A DNA stretch of 64,000 bases from assembly GCF_022458985.1 (NCBI RefSeq), contig NC_061781.1, positions 19,561,001-19,625,000 of the forward strand. Reading direction: 5' to 3'. This DNA comes from Mugil cephalus (Eukaryota; Chordata; Actinopteri; Mugiliformes; Mugilidae). Shown here piece after piece: positions 40,797-53,100 of this stretch (the stretch's first letter is position 1; each line of letters opens with the position of its first letter). The notes beneath the pieces are model-generated. The model saw only the letters and a list, made by a program, of their open reading frames with translations, had not been told where the DNA came from and did no database searches. The translations under genes were made by a program, and so were the position numbers.

Positions 40797-41114
40797 TCTT
40801 GACTAGTTTCATGACTAAAACGTTTAAAAAAAAAAAAAAAACTCATGCATGCAGAACCCTTACACTTTGTACAGCTGTAATACTTAATACGATATAAACA
40901 CAAAAGTAGTTAACTTGTTTGCAAGCTTGTCCCCTCAATCACGCACTGTCAAAACACATATGATTCTCATTACGGAGCTTCCCGGTGTTTCCTAGAGTCA
41001 TGAATGGCATTATGTCCAAACCAGGTTATTTTTAATGGCTTCAATGTTCTCTTTAAAGCTCATGGGTTGTTGTCGCAAGTAGTCTCTTCATCAATCTGCT
41101 GGAGAACAGTCACA

Positions 41115-41137
41115 TCACATATGTGTTGGCTGGCCGG
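41115..41137 (-). CDS. lmo7: lmo7 last coding exon (23 bases)
   Basis: Acceptor TTTTAG, then CCGGCCAGCCAACACATATG and TGA. Joined to the previous exon it gives RFKTGQPTHM and stop, close to the human LMO7 C-terminus as I recall it and unlike LIMCH1. Confidence 0.85.
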
Positions 41138-44100
41138 CTAAAAGAAAAAGAACGCCGACGTTACGCTTTATCGAAATCCAACAGCAATCCTCATGGCGAT
41201 CGGCTCGATCAACTACTCACTTTTGAATCGCATGTAGCAGGAGTTACAGTAGAGCTGTTTGTTTCGTATCCTGACTTCAGCACCAGCTTCCGTTCCTCCA
41301 AGGTCAGACTTACAGTCGATGCACTGAAGGGAGAGGTAAAGATCTACTTAGCTGGTTTAAAAGCTAGAGCAAAGGAGGGGTGACCAGGATAGACAAAGCA
41401 AAGACCTTAATTGTGTCAACAATAACAACAACAAAAAAAAAACAAATGAAGAAGAATGACAATGAAAAGCCAAAGGATGGCACAGAGGAACTAAATTTAA
41501 ATGTAGGAGACCAAAGTAAAAAGGCATAGACAAACTGAATAAATGAAATGATTAGTTCAGTTTGCAGATTTTGGCACAGAAAATCTACTTTGCTCAGCTG
41601 CAAAGGTGCAAGAATCATAATAATAATAATTATTATAATAAAACAAAGAAAAAGGTCAGGAGAGATCGGGTTAGTTTCTGAGGAGAAGGTTTTGGCGGCC
41701 GACGCTCTCTGCGGCCGACAGGAGCCCGACTCTCACCTTAAAACACCCCAAATGATAACAGAGCCCGAGGGACTCGATGATCATGGCTGCTCCCTTTCCC
41801 AGCGGGTTGTCACAGAACGTACAGATTTTCTTTCCACTCACTGACCTAGATTACAGAACGTACAGCTGTGGTTTAATAGCCAAGCACACACATACATGAA
41901 GCATGTATGAATAAACACACACACACACAAACAAAAAATGGTTATGCTGGTATACACTGGGGTTAGATCAATGTTGCATTTCTGCAAATGCATGTGGGAT
42001 AACATGTATTTACCAACCACTCATGAAATGACAGCCCTTTAAAGACATTCTTGACACTTCATGATGGTTTAGAGACAAAAAGAAAAGAAATTTATGGCCA
42101 AGGACTTTATGATTCCACACACACCCTTCCCCATCCCAAGATATGTTTGAACACCTTTAGCACCACCTCAATAGGGGTTTCAAACCCAGTATACCAGTCC
42201 GTGATTAGAGGTAGCTTGCTGGGAGCCTTAAGCAAAGCGTCGTAGTAGATTTTACCTGCTCCGCTGCTGAAGGGTATCTGTCTCAGGAATGGGCTCTGGA
42301 GAGGTTGCAGGTGAAGAAAATGAGGGGGAAGGCGACTGCAGGTACCAAGGGGACGAGGGGGTCGCTGACCTGCCTCGGAGGGAGGTCAGGGAATAGGAGG
42401 ATGGAAGAGTGGAAGACCCAGCCCGCCACGATCCTGATTTTCCACCGTAAGTGAAATCGCTACCGGCTAAGGCAGACTGAGGCCGAGAGTAGTTTTGGAC
42501 ATAAGAGTTGCTTCTGGTAGTCCATGATGAGCGCCGAGACTTGAAGTCCAAGTTGTCAAGAGACTCACCCCTGAAAAGCCAACCCAAGCCACACCCCCGT
42601 TAGCCGGTTAGTAGAGGCAAATAAAACTGTCTGGCTACCAACTGGCTTTACGTTGGAATATTCATGGCCCAATCAAATTTATTAAGCCAGTTTGTTAGCC
42701 AGACGAATTAAGTCAACAGGATATTAGTGAGTACACAAGGGCTGCCAACACCATCCCAGAAGAGACACTTTTAAACTGGGCCGACTGTACCTGCGCATGG
42801 ACGGCATGTCTAGCTCCTTCTTGGTGGTGGCGCTGGTGGAGTTCTGGCGGATCCAGCTTCCGTCCGTCAGCAGTGGAGTCTTCTTCTTCATCTCGTTGAG
42901 GATCTGCTGCCGCTCAAGTTCGGCCTGCGTCGGGGACTGCTGACCCTTCTTGTCGCCGACTGCACTTCCCGTCACTGCACCCGGGGGAAGGGAGGGGAGA
43001 TAAACGAATGTTTGGTAAAAGTTTCATGTGAAGTTAAAATCAGATCGCGACCGGTGGGAAAAATTGTGGGTGAAAAATGGGATGCAGCAAATGAGATCAA
43101 GGTGATTCATCAAACCGGAATTAAGTTATGGAGGAAAAAGTCTATTGACGTGAAAGAAATCACACTTTAATCAATGAGTAATTTGTTCTGCTGAGTGTAA
43201 TTTTCTGGTTAGCTGAATGATTGATTTGACATTTGGATGGTCGGCTGCAAATCAAACAGCTGCAAGTTTTGATTTAGTGGAATGTCTTGAGTGACTGATC
43301 GGCTGATCATTATAGGAGCAGACTGATCCGCGCAGAGAGGCGACGTTTCGGGGGCAGAGCCCACCTCTCTCTGGTTCTCTGTATCTCATTGCATGGAGTA
43401 TGTCTCTTCGCTCCAGCTCCAGCAGTGATGAAGCCCTCTGGAGTTGGAGTTCTCTGTTATGTGCAGTCCTCAACTGCTCTTCCAGCAGCCGCTGAGCCAT
43501 GCCCCTCGGCTGCCCATACACACCTACAATGGTGTACAACCCACATATACGTGTGTGTGGAGACATTTACAAAGCAACCGCGTGAAGAGAAACACAGGCT
43601 TTTGCTGACATAACCGCAGCAAATGAAATGTTCTGGGTCCTGGTCACACACTCGGCTGAGACAAATAAAAAAGAAGCTGACCTTTCTGCTGAGGGTTGTC
43701 CTCTTCATCAAGCTGGGGGGATGATTTGGATTTTTCCCTGTCATAAAAAAGCATATAACAGCTTAATTCAAAGCATTCAATTCAAATAATGATCAGTAAC
43801 ACACTCCAACGTAAGCGGAACATAAGGACGGCCGGCGCACAGATGATGCGTTGACGTTGTATGAACAACTTTGGTTATAAAACCTGTTTAATTGCATAAG
43901 GTTTTCCAGGGAATCATTTGCCTTTTCTATGAAAAACAACACATAAAAAAGCATTTTCATGTCACAACCCATAGTAAAACCCAATTTTGCCCAAAGGTTA
44001 TAAAGGGAAAGCCTGATTGCAGAGCAATCACATGTAGTTCCCATCTCAGCTGGAGACCTGAGACGACCTATTTAAAAACGGTTTGAACGACGTGGTTCGA

Positions 44101-47100
44101 ATGGTTCCAGAGAAAGGATCCATTTACTGTCTGTAGTAAAGATGCGCCACTTTTGATTTGTACTAAAATGTGGCGGTGAGCGGGGTGGGTGGTTGTTAGC
44201 ACTTTCCGGCTATAGTAACTCAAACTCAGACACGCTTGTTTGTTAGTGTTTTGGCAGATGCAGGGATGCCGGTTTGGCACGTACGCTACAGTTCCTGTAA
44301 GAACAAACTGTCTTGCCAAGACGTTTACTGGTGCAGAAATGAAGACTGCATGAAGAACATAGAGAAATTTACAGATGAGAATACAGAACGGCTAGACTGA
44401 AAAGCTCTTAGTAATACAGGAGCTGATGCAATCATCAAGACTTTGAGTCCTCCTATTGAGTATTTGTAATAATTGGTACGCTTTAATGTAGTTATAGACA
44501 GCCATGGTATGTGCTGTCTTTTTATACCAAAGTCTACACTTATCGTTTCCCACAAAAACAAAAAATAGTGTATAACAATTTATGTGCATACAGATTCAAT
44601 ATACAGCTAAATAAGGGGACTTGAAATGCAATCTGAAACTCCATATTAAAACGTAAGGCATTGGTGTTACATTTTGTTCAGAATAGAATAGAAAACCTTT
44701 ATTTGTCCCACAATGGGGAAATTGAGAAATATAAGAAGTATGAGTAAGTAGCATAAAGAGTAAGCGATGTAAGAACAGGTTATTAATGTGAGTGGCTGCA
44801 GCTCAGTAGAGCGGCTGCTGGCGCATTTTGACGGACACACGCATGCACGCTCTCTGTTGTACTAACCTGTCTGTAAAGGACAGTGAAGGCTGGAAATTGG
44901 CAAAGCCATGGGAGCCACCAGGCCTTTTGTGATGATGGGTTGTGTGTACAGAGAGGTGGAGCGATGGTTACGGCACAAAGGAGGACAAAGCACATGCAAA
45001 CAAGTTAGTTGCACTTATATTAATGCACAGGCAGTAAAGCGGATTAAATGATGTACTATCAGCACAGTGGTGAGACTTGGAATACAGAAGCCATGTGAGT
45101 TATAGTGTTAGTAGTCAGATAGGACAAGGAGAGCTGTGGCTCTACTGACCACTGCGGCTGCGCCTGCATGGAGGCTCTCTCCTCTCTGAGCTGCTGCTCT
45201 GCAGCTTCCTTCTTCCTCCTCTCCTCCTCCCACTCGTCCTCCCTCTTCTTTTGCAATTTCAGCTCCTCCGCCAGCCGCTTCCTCCTCTCCTCTTCCTCCT
45301 GCCGTTCTCTCCGCTTCCTCTCCTCCTGGAGACGCTGCAGGTCTCTCTCCTCCTCTTCCCTCTTCCTCTTCTCCTCCGCCTGCCTTTGGCGCTCCTGCTC
45401 CACCTTCCTCTTTCTCTCCTCCTCTTCCCACTGAAAGGTCACGGGCAGGCTCACCGGAGACAGGGGTGAGCGTGGGCTGACGCTGTGGTTGTACACCTGC
45501 AGGTTCTGAGGCTGCCAGCGAGAACAAGTGACAGAAAAGAGGAAGCGTTCGAACGCATGAAGACGTTGAGTAATTTTAATCTTCACTGACATCCAGGAGA
45601 AACTGTGAAGAAACTCGTCATATCCTCTGAGCTAACAACAAAAAAACTAACTGTTTTGAAAGAATAATCAGAGGGGAGTTTTTGTTGCAAAACTTGGAGC
45701 TGGGAATGTTTTTACCATTTCAGGAAATTTAAATCTAGTCACACGTACATGTCCAGTCCTGACTAAAGACTGCTCTGCTTTCGCTTTCATTATGACCTTT
45801 AAATAAAGCTGATCTGCGTTTTAAAAGTTCAAAAAGTTAAGAGTGCATGCCCACATGAATGTTGCATAATTAAAGAAATTCAGATCAACAGTATTATTAA
45901 AGCTCTTGTGACACATTTGGATAGATCAGCACTGTGAGTCATGACCTATTGCTACCTTTTAATGCTTTCCACCTGATGTTTCAGGGCATAATTTATACAA
46001 ATGAAAGTATGTGTGTCACCTGGTCTTGGTTCCCGGTGACAATCTCCTGCTGGTCCTTGAGCCACTCTTCCTTCAGTTTCTCCTGATCGCGCTTATATTT
46101 CTCCTGGAAAAAAGAAGGGAGATGTAAAACAAAAAAACATCATTAAATGCTCTAAAAACAAACATATACAACACACGTCTCTTTGAGGCGTTGCTAATTA
46201 AATGTACACCGTATTGGACCATGCAGAGGTAAATAATAAGTGATACACTGAATAGACTCACTTGCTGTAATATTTTGCTTCAGATCATTATGAGCTCACC
46301 TACATGTTATCTAACCATTCTGAAAATCCTAGGTAAGCTTGCCCAGGGCAGGAAGTCTCCCTGGCAGCGAAACCAGGCTGTTTATCCAACAGGGAACAAG
46401 ACTGGAGGAGTTAACAAGCCTTCCCGGCGAGATCAGTGCGCTGCTCAGCCACCTTTGATCTCCATCCAGAAATAGGCCCCCGGAAGAATGTTTTACATTT
46501 AAGTTGGATACTCGACAGATACTTTATTTTCAGCAGCCGTCTAAAATGTTCAGTTTTGAGGAGCAGGCGCCACTGAGGACTTCCTGGCCTGTCAGCGCTC
46601 CGCAGCTGCTCTCGTTGTCAGACAAGACACGAAACAGATTGGATGGCAGGTTGTTGTGTATTTTCTGGTTTATTCCCTCCTTTGTTGTACACCACATATT
46701 ACACAAGTTGTGTATGTTCAGTAGACATTAAAATATGGTGGAATTAGAAATACTCTATTGGCGTTGAAGATGATGGAAATGAGCTTTTTCTTCTCTCTAT
46801 TTTCATCCTATTTTCTTATTTAACTCCTGGATTATGGGTTAAAATCTTTTATAAGTTAATAAATATTAGTTTTAGCTAATTAGATTAGATTCAACTTCAT
46901 TGTCTTTATACATGTACATGTACAGAACAACAAAATGCAGCAATTTAGTATCTGTATATTTTAAAATAACATTACTAATATAAATGATCATTTCCTTTCA
47001 GTACCTGTAGGAGGCGTTCTTGTTCCTTTTGCCATTGCTCTTGCCTTCTGCGCTCCTCCTCTATGTCCAAAGACCAGCGGTTGGTAGACAGAGTGATTGC

Positions 47101-50100
47101 AGGAACAGGTATCTGGAGATGGAGGAAACAGTCAGACAAATTGCAGAAAACATACATATGTTATGGCTCATTTCTTCTAATTAACTACACTAATATGAGG
47201 TTCATTTTAAGTTATTTCCTTATCTTTCCACCAGGTACTCACATCTGGCATTGCAGACTCTGGTCCTCCTAGGAAAGAAAAAAAAACAAATCATTCAGTC
47301 AGTTCTTCCAACATGCACAGACAAAGCCATGAAGCATGTACGAGTAAACATACGAGTTAATCCCGAAGCCACATACCACATCAACGCAAGGTTGACACAC
47401 TAATTTAAGCTTCAACTTGATTTTTAAGTCAAGCGCTACTTCACTATTGAAAGTGACATTTCAAACCACATCAGTAACTGATGTTTTCAACAAGCCTCGG
47501 AGCAAGCACAGGTCAAAATTCACCAACTCTGGCTTATTGATTCTCTCATTTCAAGATCGGCCACTTGTTGACATTTACATCGGATGCCGGGCCAATAGTC
47601 ATGAACGGGGGAAAACCAATAAACTGACTGCGAGCGCATGATCAAACAGCCACACACGTCAGCAGCAGCACGCACTGAAGCACAACACAAGCGCGGAGGA
47701 GCAGGAGCGGCAGGCCTCAAAACGTGCATGCTAGGAATTCTTTTAGCTTCACATGCGGCCAAGTGAAAAGTGCAACCATGTGTCGAAGCCTGGACACCAC
47801 TCAAAAACACCACAAACACAATGGGATTCAAGGATTTATATTCGTGGTGGGTACGCCGGGATAGCTTCTGACATGCTGCCCAGATATTTGAGCTGAATAT
47901 GCAAAAATTATTTTAACATTCTCTTTTCACTTTTCTTATTTTTTGAGGTTGTGCTAAGAAAAGTGGCTCGGGAGGTTTGTAGCGAGAGCCTCCCTTAACG
48001 TTCAACAAAGTTTTTGCCAAACTTTCTTGGTTTGGACAGCATGTCTGCCTCCCGAATTTGCACCAAGGAAGGTGAATATGGCATTGCACACTCGACCCTG
48101 TTTACCACAGAGGAAGACCAGCGCACTGACACTGGACGCTGAGCCACCTGAAGGAGGGAAGTGGCACAGCACGAGGGTTAAGCATCGGCACCAGACAGGA
48201 GAAAGCCCCACAAGAAAAACAAACAAAAAAAAAAGAGCGCCATGAAGGAATCCATTTTAATCCTGACAGCTCGGTATGAATTGACAAACATTTATCAACT
48301 GAACACGAGGTTCAACATGAAAACATGCAGAGTTGAGGAATTCAGAGAGAGAGAGAGAGAAGCGCAGAGAAACCAGCCACCAGATTACACAGAAGTCGTC
48401 ATTATTATTGAGCATCGCTTCAGTTCTTTTATGTCTTTACCTTGTTCAAAAAACTCTGACCTCCGTTTTAAGTTTTTCAAAGACAAGGGCTCTGACTCTA
48501 CATGGGAGATGAGAAACAGAACACAGTGAGGCACAGCAGGAGAGTGAAACCCTTACATTTTGTTCATTAATAACACATGTATAGTATATGCTGCTTACAT
48601 CACCTCATTAAAGTATCTTAAGTAGATTTGTTCCTCCTCCCCCCCAAACTAAATCAACAACCTGACACTCCCCACTGATGTGTTTTTCTATTCAGTGCAG
48701 AAACAATCACTGGAATCGGCTTCGTGACCTTTCTCACTGTTTGCTCTGCTCCTACCTTTGTTCCTCATGGTCACCGGCTCCTCTCGGAAACCTCCATTAA
48801 CTCCGTTTGCAGCCACTTCCTGCAGGGAGACGCGACAGGGTGTACACTCATTAAAAAAAAAAAGGCCCTGGGCGGGGCAACAATACAGGAATAAAAACTT
48901 ATCAAACCCGAGTCAAGCTGGGTGATTCTGGGTCACTTACGAAAGCCGGGCGAGCCGGGGTCTCTTTGGGTGACAGCGTTTCGGTGGAGGTGAGTGAAGT
49001 GAAATCCAGGCTGGACTTGACATTGTTTGTTTCAGGTGAACCTAGAAGTATCGGATGATCCGTACTGGTCAGATTGATGGTCTTATGGATTTTAAATGGC
49101 AGGGAAGGTTGATCTCTGTCCCAGTCTGCATGCAGACAATGCAACGGCAATAAATGGAATGTGTACAAAAGGATTTATATAGACGACACCGTGAAGCAGG
49201 GGACAAGGGTGTTGTTATGGTATTATAATAGAGAGCAGCAGGGAGTGACAGAGAAACCTCCTTCCCCAGCCATGCAGCCCATTAAAGCCTCAATAAACCC
49301 AAAGAGTTTTTTCTAACCGGCTAAAACCACTGGGCTTCAGTGTGTGTTAGTTCAAGTGATCTGTGAGTTGTTCTAAGTTGACACTGATATTGCTGGAAAG
49401 AGTGAGCTTCTAAGTTGCACACCACATTAGTTGGACTGTGGAGCTGAGTTAGTACTCCTGAAGAAAAATACTGTAAATATAGAGTGAGAATACATGGAGA
49501 AGAAAAAGAAGAAATACACAGTAGAAACAAATAATAATAGTAATAATATATAAATATATAAACCAAAAACAGTCATCATTCACCAGGAGATTAAAATATA
49601 TATATATATATATAAATAAATTACAGATGCTTTATCATTTAGCTGTCATGAGATCATTCACGGATGGCTTCACAATAGTTACGGACCAATTTAAAGTGTC
49701 AAAACTGTTTAGCAGCGCGAGCGGCATGAGCAGCGCTGTCAGTTCAGGAATGTGTAACCCTTAAAGTGTTTCAATCGCCGCCGTCTCTCTCACTCTCAAC
49801 AAAACAACAAGGCGCACGCAGCGTTCAGGCGACTCACTGTTCTGGCCATGACGGCGCACATCCATAACCAGGCCGCCCTCTTGCAGAGCCTCCTCCATGC
49901 GGGTCTTCCACTCTGTGTAGCTCATTTTTGCCACCTGGTGCCCGTTCACCGTCAGCACCTCGTCTCCAGTCTGGAGCTTGCACATCTCGGCCTGGCTGCC
50001 TGCAGGAGACAGGGATCGGGGTTGTTAAAAGAGGAGAGTTTACAGCAGATGATTAAGAGCGATGCCTCTTTTTAAGACTGGGATTGTTTGACGCATTTAT

Positions 50101-53100
50101 AAACATTAACAAGCGTTACCCATATGAAGAAAAGGACAAATTTAATTAAACCTGGCAAGTAACCGGCTCAGATGACTAATTCAGTATCAGGATAATGGAT
50201 TACGACTTGTACATTACTAAAATACGTGACATACTGTGATGTGCAGGTGGGGAATCTCAGTAGAAAGAGAGGCCCAGGCCCAGGCCCTGCAGATATGACC
50301 CACATAGAAGCTGCCCTACATAGGTCTGGCATCACCACTGCATTGGACCCAAAAACCTGCTGACAACTAACCAGCAGGACCTGACAGTAAAAACCAGAGC
50401 ACTGGTTTCCCGTATAACCGAAAACCTGAGCAGTCAGGTTTAGTTAGAGTGAGATGCCGAGAACTGGAAAGTTAAAGTCTGGCGGATTTGCACACATTAT
50501 GTCGAATAAAGCTCTGCCAGCGCGACCGCCTTTGTTTTGAGGCTGATTCTCTCCTAACGTCTTTACCTGGCTGGATGGATGTGACGCGAGCTCCTGTTGA
50601 ATCCCAATCTGCCTGGAAGCCAAAGTCTCTGCTGCTGTTTGGCTTCTGGTTCAGGCTGATCCTCATCTCACAGCTGTTCTCCTACAAACCAAACAACAAC
50701 AACAACACAGGTGAGTGAAGATCCCATGCACAAATGTGGGCTGACTTGTGTATAGTATACACAGGCCTGCTTTGGCAAGAAAGCCTCGTATAAATTATTT
50801 AAACCTGGTGATTAAATGCCAACCTGTTGCTATACTGTAGTTTCTCCATTACAATTATTTTCTACATGACAAAATAGGCTAAAACTCACATTTGCTGTAA
50901 TTATGATTTAGGTTTCGCAGATTATTTACAGAAAACTAAAAAAAGTTCACATTAGAAACACAGAATCAAGAAATTTGAGTACCTGGCTGGTTTCTTTGGC
51001 TGGAACGGGGCTGATGGGAGCTGCACTCTTGACGTGAGGAGGGACAGGTGAGACGCTCTGGACAGGGGTGATGCTCTTTGCTGGAGTCTCTTCCTCCTCC
51101 TCCTCCTCTTCTTCTTCTTCGCTGCTGTGTGCTGAGCTAGAGTGAGCTTCGTCCTCAGAGGTCATGAACTGGTGGTATCGGCTCGGCACCGATGTCTTCT
51201 TAGAAACCTCAACGTTGCCGTTGACGCGATTCTGGGTGTTGTCCATCTGTTTCGGGGGTGAATGCAACATTGTCACTGAGGGAATTTAAGTGCACTTTTA
51301 TAACACAGGGCTGTTGATTAATTGTTCCCCCATGATCAACAGTATTTACTTATTATTTACTCGTTTAGCCAGTGGTAAACACCCGCTGTCTTATCCTGCC
51401 ATTGTGTCACACTGTTAGTTTGTGTTTCAAACTACATAATACTCACTGAAAAGGGTCGAGGAAGAGAGGTGATACGGGAGGTTTGGGCCACGAAGGGCCT
51501 TGGCGTGACAACTGAGGTTAGACGCAGGCTATCCGATCTCTGGTAGCTCCTGGGGAGGGAGGCGGAAACCTGAGACACCCCGGGAGGCTTGGGTTCCATT
51601 GAGCTGAGCTGTGGTTGTTGTTTGTGCAGGGAGCTAAGGGAGGGGGCCTCCACCTTCGTCTGTGCGCCCCACAATGGGCGCTGCGGCTCGGGCACCTTTT
51701 GTACGAAGCTCGGAGTGGAGACGAGAGTCGTGGGCTCGTCTTTCTTGGCTGTGCTGGTGAGATCTAAGAACGAAGTCCTCTTCAAAGGTTCGGGTGCTGG
51801 AGAGCTGTTGGGAGCGCCACGGCTGGCTGGAGTGATGGCGGATGGAGATTTGGGACCGTCTGCGACGTCAAGTCTCCGTGTGGTGGGGGGCGAAGCGGCC
51901 CTTCCAGGAGCCTCAGGAGCAGCGAGAGGTTCTTCCTCTTTAGAAGAGGGCTTAGAGGACTCCAAGGAGAGGGAAGGAGTGTCAATAGTGTAGGCTCTGG
52001 GCTGGAGGGTCCTGGTACGCGGGGTAACAACAGGTCTCTCAAATACGTCCTCGGTGTCGTCAGAGTAAGAGAGAGATGAAAGGCGACTCCCAATGCTGTT
52101 CCTTCCCTTATTTTCTCTGAGGACCAAAAACAGGAGGAGATGTTTGATGAGAATGAGAAGGAAGGTTATTGATACAAATAGAAATGAAGATGAATGGAGG
52201 GGGTAATGGGTGACAAGGAGAGGGGTGGAAAGCAGAACACAGGTTGAAAAGATGGGGGCAGTGAGATGTGGGGCAAACAAACGGAGGCAGTTCTGTAAGC
52301 CGTGATTAAATTACACTTTCACACTGAACGAAGGCTCCTCATTCACTCCTGTATCATACACTTTTTTTTTTTTATTACCTTAGCGAAGGATCCCCTTCGG
52401 AGTGTTAAAAGGGCGCACAAGAGGAATAAAGTGAGTGCGTGTGTTCCTTTTTTAAATTTTTTTTTTCAGACTTAAATCTACCACTGACACAATGCGAAGA
52501 ACCAGGCGTGGTTTTCCTTACCTGTCCTCCTGGATCTCCCTGAAGGTCTTGGACTTTCTGTTGCCGCCGTACGTAATCTCCTCTATCTTCTCCCTTTCCT
52601 CTTTCTTCTTCACTATGTCAGAGTTGACACTCCGGCGCCGGTTTTTCCATTTGTTAAGGTCCTGCAGCGAAAGCCAACCCGCATCACCTCATGCACCATA
52701 TCCTGTCCTAACAATTCAGCTTAAAAAAAAAACACAGACCGGCTGCGTTGCCTAGAATACGTGCACAACTGAAGGGGGTGAAGTTGAGAAGGAGAGAGAC
52801 GGACAAAAAAAAAAAGGAAAAAAAAGAGAAAGCGCTACATTTGAAGGTGTTCTATTTGTGTGCTTTAGGCTCCTCCCGGCTCACTTCCCCTGTGTATTGG
52901 GGACTGTGTGACCTAAATGCTGCTTTAAGATTCTATTCTGATGCTATTACACTAATCGGACAATCAAACCGTTATTAGCCAGTTATTAATAAGAGAATAA
53001 CTTTATACTAGTATTTGATTTCTATAGCTTAAACCCAGCGTGTGTACTAAATATGATTGATTTTACTGCAAAACTATTTTCAGACTATTTCATATAGATT

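Noticed and set aside
45168..45469. Plus-strand open frames rich in Leu/Ser/Phe over the lmo7 coiled-coil exon
   Set aside because: They are the antisense shadow of GAG-rich codons; no splice or start context, no family.
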